A stretch of 64,000 nt of DNA, from NCBI RefSeq assembly GCF_021647475.1, contig NZ_JAKIUR010000009.1, forward strand, positions 11,511 to 75,510. The letters are read 5' to 3'. Made by a program: the position numbers and the translations under genes. The DNA is from Lutibacter sp. (GTDB lineage Bacteria > Bacteroidota > Bacteroidia > Flavobacteriales > Flavobacteriaceae). This document shows, piece by piece, positions 25,709 through 33,547 of the stretch. Every line of letters starts with the position of its first letter. The stretch's first letter is position 1. The notes beneath the pieces are model-generated. The model was not told where the DNA came from, did not search any database, and worked only from the letters and a program-made list of their open reading frames with translations.

Positions 25709-27586
25709 TTATAATGATATTTGAGAACCAATTTCTAAAACATTTCCTTTTGGTAAATTAAAATATTTTGTAGCTAAAACTGAATTTTTTGAAAGGAAAG
25801 AAAATAGAGATTCTCGCCAAATTGGCATTGCTTTGTTTTCTTGCAAAATAAAAGTTTCTCTTCCTAAAATATAGGTTGTATTTTCTTTTGTAATAGAAAT
25901 CCCTTCACTTTTAAGCAATTCAAGTGCTTTAGGAATATTTTTATAATCCATAAAACCATAATTAATAATGGCTTTGTATATTTCATCAGACATTTTTTCA
26001 AACGTTAAACGATCTACTTTTTTTACATGTGGTACTTTTTTAAATACAACGGAAAGAATAATTACTTGTTGATGAAGAATTTTATTATGTTTTAAATTAA
26101 GGATTAGAGCTGCTGGTGTATAATTGATATCACTTACAAAATAGATGGCAACACCCGGAACACGTTGAGGTGGATTTTGATTTACTGATTTAATAAAATT
26201 GCTTAACAAACCATTAGTTCTTATACTTTGTTTGTGTAAAATTTCTCTTCCTTTATGCCAAGTGGTCATCACTAAATAAATACAACTAGCAATAACTAAT
26301 GGAACCCATCCGCCAGATGGAATTTTAGTGTAATTTGCAGTCATAAATGCAACATCAACACAAAGTAAAAGTATGGTTATTGTAATTGAAACTGAAAGTT
26401 TCCATTTCCACAAATCTTTCATAGCAAAAAATGTGAGTATTGTTGTTATTACCATTGTAGTTGATACTGCTACACCATAAGCAGAAGCCAAATTAGCAGA
26501 TGTTTTAAATAATAAAACTAAACTAATTGTACCAATAAATAATATCCAATTTATTTGTGGAATATAAATTTGACCACGTTCATCTTTTGAAGTATGAGTA
26601 ATTTTTACTCTAGGAAAATAGCCTAATTGCAATGCTTGAAAGGTTAAACTAAAAGCTCCTGAAATTACGGCTTGTGATGCAATTACTGTTGCAATAGTTG
26701 CCATAAAAACTAGAGGATATATAGCCCAAGTTGGAGCCAAGTGATAAAATGGATTTGCAACTAAAGAAGGGTTTTTAAGTAATAAAGCTCCTTGTCCAAA
26801 ATAATTCAAAATTAAAGAAGGAAATACAATAAAAAACCACGCTAATTTAATAGGTTTTCTTCCAAAGTGTCCAATATCAGCATATAATGCTTCACCTCCA
26901 GTAACTACTAAAAAAATAGCACCTAATATAAAAATACCATGCCAATGATGGATTGTGAAAAATTTATAGGCCCAATAAGGATTAGCAGCTTTTAAAATTA
27001 CTGGGTAGTTTATAATAGCATTTAACCCAAGTATGGCAATAATTACAAACCATATTAAAATTAGAGGGCCAAAGATAAACCCAACTTTTTTAGTTCCAAA
27101 TTTTTGAAAAAAGAACAAGCCAAACAGGATAGCAATGGTAATGGGAATAACATAAGATTGAAAATTACTTGTGGCTACATTTACTCCTTCAATTGCACTT
27201 AACACAGAAATAGCGGGAGTTATCATACCATCACCATATAATAATGTTGCTCCAAATAAGCCCATAAATGTTATTATTACAATCTTTAGTTTTTTATTTT
27301 TTTTAGGAAGTACTAAATACATAAGAGCCAAAATGCCACCTTCACCTTCATTATCAGCTCTAAACACAAGAGTTAAATATTTTAAACTTATAACAATAAT
27401 TAAAGCGTAAAAGATTAAAGAAATAACTCCAAAAATATTATCATTAGAAATAGGGACGCTAAAATCTCCATAAAAACACTCTCTAACTGCATATAAAGGG
27501 CTTGTTCCAATATCTCCAAATACAATTCCTAATGCTGTTAAAGTTACTAATCCTAGTTTATTTTTATCTTTTTTTGTGCTATTCAT
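25709..27586 (-). CDS. kup: KUP system potassium uptake protein
   Basis: This 625-residue membrane protein has about 12 helices in the first 440 residues and a C-terminal soluble domain. The family marks are LGIVFGDIGTSPLYAVRE, YGDGMITPAISVLSA and GGEALYADIGHFG. It takes up potassium with protons at the inner membrane. The length is normal. The gene converges with the lipoprotein gene; its upstream region holds an interspersed repeat. Confidence 0.95.
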   Translation of the reverse strand: MNSTKKDKNKLGLVTLTALGIVFGDIGTSPLYAVRECFYGDFSVPISNDNIFGVISLIFYALIIVISLKYLTLVFRADNEGEGGILALMYLVLPKKNKKLKIVIITFMGLFGATLLYGDGMITPAISVLSAIEGVNVATSNFQSYVIPITIAILFGLFFFQKFGTKKVGFIFGPLILIWFVIIAILGLNAIINYPVILKAANPYWAYKFFTIHHWHGIFILGAIFLVVTGGEALYADIGHFGRKPIKLAWFFIVFPSLILNYFGQGALLLKNPSLVANPFYHLAPTWAIYPLVFMATIATVIASQAVISGAFSLTFQALQLGYFPRVKITHTSKDERGQIYIPQINWILFIGTISLVLLFKTSANLASAYGVAVSTTMVITTILTFFAMKDLWKWKLSVSITITILLLCVDVAFMTANYTKIPSGGWVPLVIASCIYLVMTTWHKGREILHKQSIRTNGLLSNFIKSVNQNPPQRVPGVAIYFVSDINYTPAALILNLKHNKILHQQVIILSVVFKKVPHVKKVDRLTFEKMSDEIYKAIINYGFMDYKNIPKALELLKSEGISITKENTTYILGRETFILQENKAMPIWRESLFSFLSKNSVLATKYFNLPKGNVLEIGSQISL

Positions 27587-27629
27587 CTAATAGAAGTAAT
27601 TTATAACTTTTGTTAATATCTAAATTGTG

Positions 27630-27788
27630 TGTCCATAATTAGTAATAATAAAAAACACCGTCATGCTGAACTCGTTTCAGCATCTCATTTTCGTCTGATA
27701 ATCAATGTTTTATTGAATATGACACTGAGATAAGCCCGCCTGCTGCTGGCAGATTCAGGGCGACGGACGTTATGTAAGATTACGGACA
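27630..27788. repeat. Inverted-repeat element (family B), long copy
   Basis: The ends are TGTCCATAAT and ATTACGGACA (9 of 10 bases inverted). About 62 bases at the right (27737-27798) are nearly identical to the reverse complement of 61617-61678. The left third matches the other end of that copy. Inside are GTCATGCTGAA-type palindromes. With the copy at 61623-61722 it defines a family with conserved ends. Confidence 0.6.
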
Positions 27789-28049
27789 ATCAGAATCTAA
27801 ATAAACTAAAGTTTAATAAAACAATACAAAATTACATGATTTTTTGTTCTTTACTTCTCTAACAGAAGTATAAAACTATTATAAAAATTGTAGCAATTCA
27901 AAATGAAGGATTTTAAAACTGTAAATAAACTGTATTTATGTGAATAGTAATTTAGTTTTTACATTTATGCATAAAGAATAATTATTAAACGATGCTTTTT
28001 AAAGCGATAAATAGGGAAGGACTTAATAATTTTTTGATGTATAATTTTA
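27789..28049. other. Gene-free AT-rich stretch
   Basis: The whole stretch 27587-28049 has no supported gene. Apart from the repeat element ending at 27788, I see only AT-rich DNA with a few weak promoter-like boxes. Confidence 0.5.
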
Positions 28050-28331
28050 TTAAAAATCAATATGATTTAATAATTCAATTTCAAGCCCCAGCCAATTTAA
28101 TGCATTTTCTTTAGTAGAGAATATTTCAACAATTTGAGATCTGTTTTTTTGAAGCATTTTATACATGGTTGTAGAAACAACCTGGTTTGGAGTGTTGGTA
28201 ACAACTGCACTAAGTCTTGATCCTAAACTTACTAAGTTAGCATCTATAAATTTTATATAAGTAGTAATATCATCTTCTGTAATTTTAAAATTAACTTGAT
28301 TAAAATCTATATAAAATTTATAATTAGGTCC
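28050..28331 (-). pseudogene. C-terminal fragment of a STAS/SEC14-like protein, cut by a repeat element
   Basis: On the minus strand 93 codons are open from 28331 to a TAA at 28050-28052, reading YKFYIDFNQVNFKITEDD and ending LEIELLNHIDF, with balanced protein-like composition. The pattern recalls short Bacteroidota proteins with a SpoIIAA/STAS-like fold. There is no start codon upstream: the open frame runs straight into the end of the repeat element at 28330. The N-terminal part has evidently been lost or displaced. The first internal ATG would leave only about 38 residues. The family call is weak. Confidence 0.55.
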
Positions 28332-28433
28332 GTTGTGTATTATGATAAAATTTCTATTCTCGATACTAATTTTCCTCCTTATCAGGATTAAAATTCACTC
28401 GAATTGACGAAATTTTATCATAATGCACAACGG
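28330..28433. repeat. Inverted-repeat element (family A), short copy with 25-base ends
   Basis: The terminal inverted repeats are 28330-28354 and 28409-28433; 24 of 25 positions match. They start CCGTTGTG and end CACAACGG. The inner 54 bases contain ATTCTCGATACTAATTTT and AATTCACTCGAATTG, found also in the copy at 14070. The size (104 bases), the ends and a broken gene at one side fit a MITE-like insertion. Confidence 0.65.
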
Positions 28434-28451
28434 GTTATTAATACTACTATT

Positions 28452-30344
28452 TTATTTCTTCTTTTGCTTAGTTTGTTGATCTTGTGCTTGCTTCATTGCC
28501 TGATTTAAACGTTGTCTAAACTTGCCTTCTTTTTTAGGTTTCTTTTTATTTTCTTGAATTTGAGCATGAATTTTATCTTCATCAATAATGTAATTTTTAA
28601 TAATTAACATAATTGATACTGTAAGTAAATTTGACACAAAATAATACAAACTTAAACTACTTGCATACATATTAAAGAAAACCAACATCATTAATGGTGA
28701 AAAATACATCATCATTTTCATCATTTTTTGCATATCAGGCATTCCTTCTTGTGCAGGTGCTTGCATATTCATTTGTTGACTTTGACTCATTCTCATATAA
28801 AAGAAAATGGCAATAGAGGCTAGTATTGGAAATAAACTAATATGATCTCCATATAACGGAATTTTAAATGGTAATTGGTAAACGGAATCATAAGCAGATA
28901 AATCTGTCGCCCATAAAAAACTTTTTTGACGCAAATCAAAATTAGATGGAAAAAATCTAAATAAAGCAAAGAAAACAGGCATTTGTAACAATGCTGGAAT
29001 ACAACCTGCCAATGGACTAACACCAGCTTTACGTTGTAAAGCCATAGTTTCTTGTTGGCGTTTCATTGCATTTGGTTTTCCAGGATATTTTTTATTTAAT
29101 TCATCCATTTCAGGTTTTAACACCTTCATTTTAGCACTAGATAAATAGGATTTATATACTAACGGCGACATAAAAATCCGTACTATTATAGTCATTAAAA
29201 TAATAATAAGTCCGTAGCTACCAATAAAACCTTCTAAAAAGCCAAAGACCGGGACAAAAATTAATCGGTTTATATAGCCGAAAATTCCCCAACCTAAATT
29301 TACAATCTCTTTAATATTTCTTTTGTATTTAGAAAGAATTTTATAATCGGTTGGACCGATATACCATTTCATATTGTAATTTAATTCTCCATTTGTTAAT
29401 ACAAGTGGCGTTTTTAAATTAAAAGATTTAGTGAATACGGTATCTTTTGCTTCGTCTTTCATAAGATTTTTTGATGAAAGTTTTGCGTTGTTAAATCCTT
29501 CTTTAGATATTAAAATGGAAGAGAAAAACTGCTGTTTAAAAGCTACCCAATTTACATCATTTACTGTAGCATCATCATCTCTACCTATTGATAAAGATTC
29601 AATTTTATCATCATCTTTTTCATAATATAATTCGGTATGTTGATCTTCGTATTTTATACTTTTTTCATGTCTATATCCTTTTAAATACCAATCTAAAGTT
29701 ATTGGAGCTGTAGTATTTAATGAGGAATTTAATCCTTGAGAATGAATAGAAAAATCAACCATATACTTGCCTGGTTTAATTTCATATCTATATTCCAAAT
29801 ATTTATTTTCCGATACTTTCAACTTCATAGAAAGCACCTGATTTTCACCATCTGTAGTTAAGGTTGGTTGAAAATATAAATCTTTGGTATTTAAAATTCG
29901 GTTATCTGAAGTTCCAAAATTTATATTAAATGAAGCATTTTTATTTTTGACTAAATATAGTGGTAAAGAATCATAGGTTACATATTTTTTAATAAGTGCT
30001 TCTTTAATATAACCACCTTTATTTGCGATAACTAATTTTAAAACTTTATTTTCTATAACAGTTTCAGCATTTGTTGCAGATGGCAAAGAAGCAGAATATG
30101 CAAAGTTACCTAACGCATTTTGTGCATCTTTTAAAGAAAGAGAATCGTTTGCAACTTCTGTTACGGTTGTTATTTCTTTAGTTTTATGTTGTTCAGCTAT
30201 AGAATCTTTTTGAACCTGTTCTGTTTCAGCTTTGGCTTTTAACTCTTCGGGTGTAGGTTGGTTGCTATACATCCACCATAGCATAATGGCACCAATTAAA
30301 GCAAATCCTATTATCGAATTTAAATCAAATTTTTTTTCTTCCAT
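28452..30344 (-). CDS. yidC: Membrane protein insertase YidC
   Basis: This 630-residue protein has an N-terminal helix (IIGFALIGAIMLWWMYS, about 9-25), a large periplasmic beta domain (about 60-350) and a conserved C-terminal insertase core (about 365-580) with PLVYKSYLSSAKMK, AGCIPALLQMPVFFALF and a Met-rich stretch, ending in a Lys-rich tail. It inserts membrane proteins alone or with SecYEG. It follows pyrG in the same direction with a 116-base gap holding a TACTTTTG box at 30403-30410. Confidence 0.95.
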   Translation of the reverse strand: MEEKKFDLNSIIGFALIGAIMLWWMYSNQPTPEELKAKAETEQVQKDSIAEQHKTKEITTVTEVANDSLSLKDAQNALGNFAYSASLPSATNAETVIENKVLKLVIANKGGYIKEALIKKYVTYDSLPLYLVKNKNASFNINFGTSDNRILNTKDLYFQPTLTTDGENQVLSMKLKVSENKYLEYRYEIKPGKYMVDFSIHSQGLNSSLNTTAPITLDWYLKGYRHEKSIKYEDQHTELYYEKDDDKIESLSIGRDDDATVNDVNWVAFKQQFFSSILISKEGFNNAKLSSKNLMKDEAKDTVFTKSFNLKTPLVLTNGELNYNMKWYIGPTDYKILSKYKRNIKEIVNLGWGIFGYINRLIFVPVFGFLEGFIGSYGLIIILMTIIVRIFMSPLVYKSYLSSAKMKVLKPEMDELNKKYPGKPNAMKRQQETMALQRKAGVSPLAGCIPALLQMPVFFALFRFFPSNFDLRQKSFLWATDLSAYDSVYQLPFKIPLYGDHISLFPILASIAIFFYMRMSQSQQMNMQAPAQEGMPDMQKMMKMMMYFSPLMMLVFFNMYASSLSLYYFVSNLLTVSIMLIIKNYIIDEDKIHAQIQENKKKPKKEGKFRQRLNQAMKQAQDQQTKQKKK

Positions 30345-30460
30345 GATATATTTAAAATGTCAATTTGTCACTTCCTTTCTGAAAATTATTTAAAAAGTTC
30401 GACAAAAGTACTAAAATCAATGAGATGTTTAGTTAATATTATGAGTTAATTAATAAGTTC

Positions 30461-32077
30461 TTATTTGTTCAAATAGTGTTTTAAACCAGCTTTTACAAAA
30501 TCAACAAACAATGGATGCGGGTTTAGAACGGTACTTTTATACTCTGGATGATACTGAACTCCAACAAACCAAGGATGTGAAGGAATTTCAATTACTTCAA
30601 CCAAATTGGTTTTTAAGTTTTTTCCTGTGGCAATCATCCCAGCTTTTTCAAAATCGTTTAAATAAATATTATTAAATTCATATCGATGTCTATGGCGTTC
30701 ACTTATATTTTTAGTTTTATAGATTTTCGCAACTTTACTGTTCTCTGATAATTTACAATCCCAAGCTCCTAAACGCATAGTGCCACCGTAATTAGTTATG
30801 TTTTTTTGTTCTTCCATAATAGCTATTACAGGAGATTTTGTATTAGGATTCATCTCGGTTGAATTGGCATCTTTTAATTCTAAAACATTTCTGGCAAATT
30901 CTATAACTGCCATTTGCATTCCTAAACAAATTCCGAAAAAAGGGATGTTATTTTCACGAGCATATTTAACAGCTTCAATTTTACCTTCAATACCACGATT
31001 TCCAAAGCCCGGAGCTACTAATATGCCATTTAAGTTTTTTAATTTTTCAGGAATATTTTTTACGGTTAAATCTTCAGAATGAATCCAATGAATATTAACA
31101 CTTACTTTGTTTTTTGCACCTGCATGTATAAATGCCTCTGAAATAGATTTGTATGCGTCGTGTAATTCTACATACTTACCAACTAATCCAATTTCAATAG
31201 TGTGTTTTGGATTTTTAAAATTAGTTAAAAACTGATTCCATGATTTTAATGCTGGTTGTTTTTTATGTGCTAATTTCAATTTTTTTAATACTGCAGTATC
31301 TAAACCTTCAGCAAGCATTAAATTTGGGACATCATAAATAGTTTCTGCATCAATAGATTCAATAACATTCTCTTTTTTAACGTTGCAAAATAATGCTAAT
31401 TTTTGTTTAATAGTATCTGAAATTTTATGTTCTGTTCTGCAAACTAAAATATTTGGCATTACACCACTCTGCATTAACATTTTAACGGAGTGTTGGGTTG
31501 GTTTTGTTTTTAATTCGCCTGCAGCAGCTAAATATGGAATTAATGTTAAATGAATTACCATAGCATTTTCATCTCCTAATTCCCATAATAATTGACGAAC
31601 AGATTCTACATAAGGTAAAGATTCTATATCGCCAACAGTTCCTCCAATTTCAGTAATTATAATGTCAAATTTTCCAGTTTTCCCTAAAATTTGAATACGA
31701 CGTTTTATTTCATCAGTAATATGAGGAATTACTTGAACTGTTTTTCCTAAAAATTCACCTTTACGTTCTTTATCAATTACAGATTGATAAATTCTTCCTG
31801 TGGTAACATTATTAGCTTGTGAAGTGGGAATATTTAAAAACCGTTCATAATGACCTAAGTCTAAATCAGTTTCAGCACCATCATCAGTAACATAGCATTC
31901 CCCATGTTCATAAGGATTTAAAGTTCCTGGATCAATATTAATGTATGGATCTAATTTTTGAATAGTTACAGAATAACCTCGTTCTTGTAATAATTTTGCC
32001 AAGGATGCAGCAATTATACCTTTTCCAAGAGAGGATGTTACGCCTCCTGTTACAAAAACGTATTTAGTGTTTTTCAT
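30461..32077 (-). CDS. pyrG: CTP synthase
   Basis: This 538-residue enzyme makes CTP from UTP, ATP and glutamine. The synthetase domain (1-265) shows KYVFVTGGVTSSLGKGI and DPYINIDPGTLNPYEHGE; the glutaminase domain (about 290-538) shows the oxyanion and nucleophile region FFGICLGMQ and the HPWFVGVQYHPE histidine and glutamate. It is complete and of normal length. A full promoter lies just upstream. Confidence 0.97.
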   Translation of the reverse strand: MKNTKYVFVTGGVTSSLGKGIIAASLAKLLQERGYSVTIQKLDPYINIDPGTLNPYEHGECYVTDDGAETDLDLGHYERFLNIPTSQANNVTTGRIYQSVIDKERKGEFLGKTVQVIPHITDEIKRRIQILGKTGKFDIIITEIGGTVGDIESLPYVESVRQLLWELGDENAMVIHLTLIPYLAAAGELKTKPTQHSVKMLMQSGVMPNILVCRTEHKISDTIKQKLALFCNVKKENVIESIDAETIYDVPNLMLAEGLDTAVLKKLKLAHKKQPALKSWNQFLTNFKNPKHTIEIGLVGKYVELHDAYKSISEAFIHAGAKNKVSVNIHWIHSEDLTVKNIPEKLKNLNGILVAPGFGNRGIEGKIEAVKYARENNIPFFGICLGMQMAVIEFARNVLELKDANSTEMNPNTKSPVIAIMEEQKNITNYGGTMRLGAWDCKLSENSKVAKIYKTKNISERHRHRYEFNNIYLNDFEKAGMIATGKNLKTNLVEVIEIPSHPWFVGVQYHPEYKSTVLNPHPLFVDFVKAGLKHYLNK

Positions 32078-32093
32078 TGTTATTAGGTTTGGG

Positions 32094-32123
32094 CAAAAGT
32101 ACTAACTCTATTTTAGTTAGCAA
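32094..32123 (-). promoter_or_regulatory. pyrG promoter
   Basis: On the minus strand TTG (32121-32123) is followed after 19 bases by TACTTTTG (32094-32101), an ideal TTG-N19-TAnnTTTG promoter, 16 bases before the pyrG start codon. Confidence 0.6.
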
Positions 32124-32127
32124 AAGA

Positions 32128-32161
32128 GAAACCTTCAAAATTTTTAAATTTTGAAGGTTTC
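32128..32161 (-). terminator. Hairpin terminator after the SDR gene
   Basis: Perfect 16-base arms (GAAACCTTCAAAATTT and its complement) with a 2-base loop stand 24 bases past the SDR stop. The T-rich 3' side is weak on the minus strand (CTCTTTTG), so termination may be partial. Confidence 0.55.
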
Positions 32162-32185
32162 TAATTATTTAGGTGAGTAATTAAA

Positions 32186-33064
32186 TTATTTTTTCTTTTT
32201 ATTTCGTATCATAGCTTCTAACATATCCCACATTTCTTCAGAAATATCTTCAAGCATGTTAAATTCCCCAGCACCTTTTAGCCATTCTCCACCATCAATG
32301 GTAATTACTTCTCCGTTAACATAAGCCGAAAAATCACTCATTAAATAAGCAGCTAAATTTGCCAATTCTTGATGAACACCAACTCTGCCAACAGGAACTT
32401 TCTTTTTCATATCAAACTTTTCTTTTAAGTTTCCAGGTAATAATCTATCCCAAGCTCCTTTGGTAGGAAATGGTCCTGGTGCAATTGCATTTGAACGAAT
32501 GCCATATTTTGCCCATTCCACAGCCAAAGAGCGTGTCATTGCTAAAACGCCCGCCTTTGCCGTTGCTGAAGGCACAACATACGCAGAGCCAGTCCAAGCA
32601 TACGTTGTTACAATATTTAAAATAGTAGCTTTTGGTTGTTTAATTTTAATCCAGTGTTTTCCAAAAGCTAAGGTGCAATTTTTACTTCCTTTTAAAACAA
32701 TATCAATTACTGTATCAAACGCATTAGCAGATAATCGTTCTGTTGGACTTATAAAATTTCCGGCGGCATTATTTAAAAGTCCATCAACTTTACCAAAAGT
32801 TTTTAGGGTTTCTGCTAGTACATTTTCAACTTCATCATAATTTCTAACATCACATTGTACGGGCAAAACAATTCCACCAGTTTCTTCTTCTAATTCTTTT
32901 TTAGTAGCTATTAATTTTTCAATATTTCTTGAAGTAATAACAACTTTTGCACCTAGTTCCAAAAAATAAGTAGTCATTGCTTTTCCTAATCCACTACCAC
33001 CACCGGTAACCACAATTACATAATCTTTTAAACTATTATCTTTAAGCATTGGATTTTTATACAT
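32186..33064 (-). CDS. SDR family oxidoreductase, 2,4-dienoyl-CoA reductase-like
   Basis: This 292-residue protein has the Rossmann motif TGGGSGLGKA and the NNAAGNF segment. In place of the usual catalytic YxxxK it has SATAK (within YVVPSATAKAGV), as in the peroxisomal-type 2,4-dienoyl-CoA reductase branch, where the tyrosine is not kept. LAVEWAKYGIRSNAIAPGP supports that branch. It would take part in unsaturated fatty-acid beta-oxidation. It is divergent from rpmH. Confidence 0.83.
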   Translation of the reverse strand: MYKNPMLKDNSLKDYVIVVTGGGSGLGKAMTTYFLELGAKVVITSRNIEKLIATKKELEEETGGIVLPVQCDVRNYDEVENVLAETLKTFGKVDGLLNNAAGNFISPTERLSANAFDTVIDIVLKGSKNCTLAFGKHWIKIKQPKATILNIVTTYAWTGSAYVVPSATAKAGVLAMTRSLAVEWAKYGIRSNAIAPGPFPTKGAWDRLLPGNLKEKFDMKKKVPVGRVGVHQELANLAAYLMSDFSAYVNGEVITIDGGEWLKGAGEFNMLEDISEEMWDMLEAMIRNKKKK

Positions 33065-33150
33065 GAATTTAAAATTTTAGTTGAAATAAAAGTACTAATT
33101 TTTTCATTTTTAAAGTTTGAATCTTTTTTTTATTTTTTTTTAAAATCTAT

Positions 33151-33180
33151 TTGTCAAACACAAAAGTAATTGTATATTTG
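33151..33180 (+). promoter_or_regulatory. rpmH promoter
   Basis: TTG (33151-33153) is followed after 19 bases by TATATTTG (33173-33180), an excellent flavobacterial promoter, with transcription expected near 33184. This leaves a leader of about 65 bases. Confidence 0.6.
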
Positions 33181-33248
33181 CCCACGCTTTCAGAGAGCGT
33201 TTGAAAGACGGAATTTAACTAAAGATACACGATTTAAAGATATAAGAA

Positions 33249-33407
33249 ATGAAAAGGACTTATCAACCATCAAAAAGAAAAAAAAGAAATAAACACGGGT
33301 TCAGAGAACGTATGGCAAGTGTTGCAGGTAGAAAAGTGTTGGCAAGAAGAAGAGCTAAAGGTAGAAAAAGATTAAGTGTATCTTCTGATCCGAGACCAAA
33401 GAAATAA
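33249..33407 (+). CDS. rpmH: 50S ribosomal protein L34
   Basis: This 52-residue highly basic protein reads MKRTYQPSKRKKRNKHGFRE at the start and contains MASVAGRKVLARRRAKGRKRLSV in two short blocks; these are the universal L34 features. It is a large-subunit ribosomal protein. It is transcribed alone here, with a strong promoter, a short structured leader and a clear terminator; rnpA and dnaA are not adjacent. Confidence 0.97.
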   Translation: MKRTYQPSKRKKRNKHGFRERMASVAGRKVLARRRAKGRKRLSVSSDPRPKK

Positions 33408-33431
33408 TGAAACAATAGTTTTGTATATCAG

Positions 33432-33464
33432 GGTGTTACTTTTATTAGTAACACCTTTTTTTTT
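33432..33464 (+). terminator. Rho-independent terminator of rpmH
   Basis: GGTGTTACT and AGTAACACC pair around a 6-base loop (33441-33446) and are followed by nine T residues. It starts 25 bases after the rpmH stop. Confidence 0.9.
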
Positions 33465-33547
33465 ATCCTTTTAATAAGTTTTGAAAACTATTTTATTAAA
33501 AAAAATATAATTTATAGATATTTACCAGTACATAATCTATCATCAAA

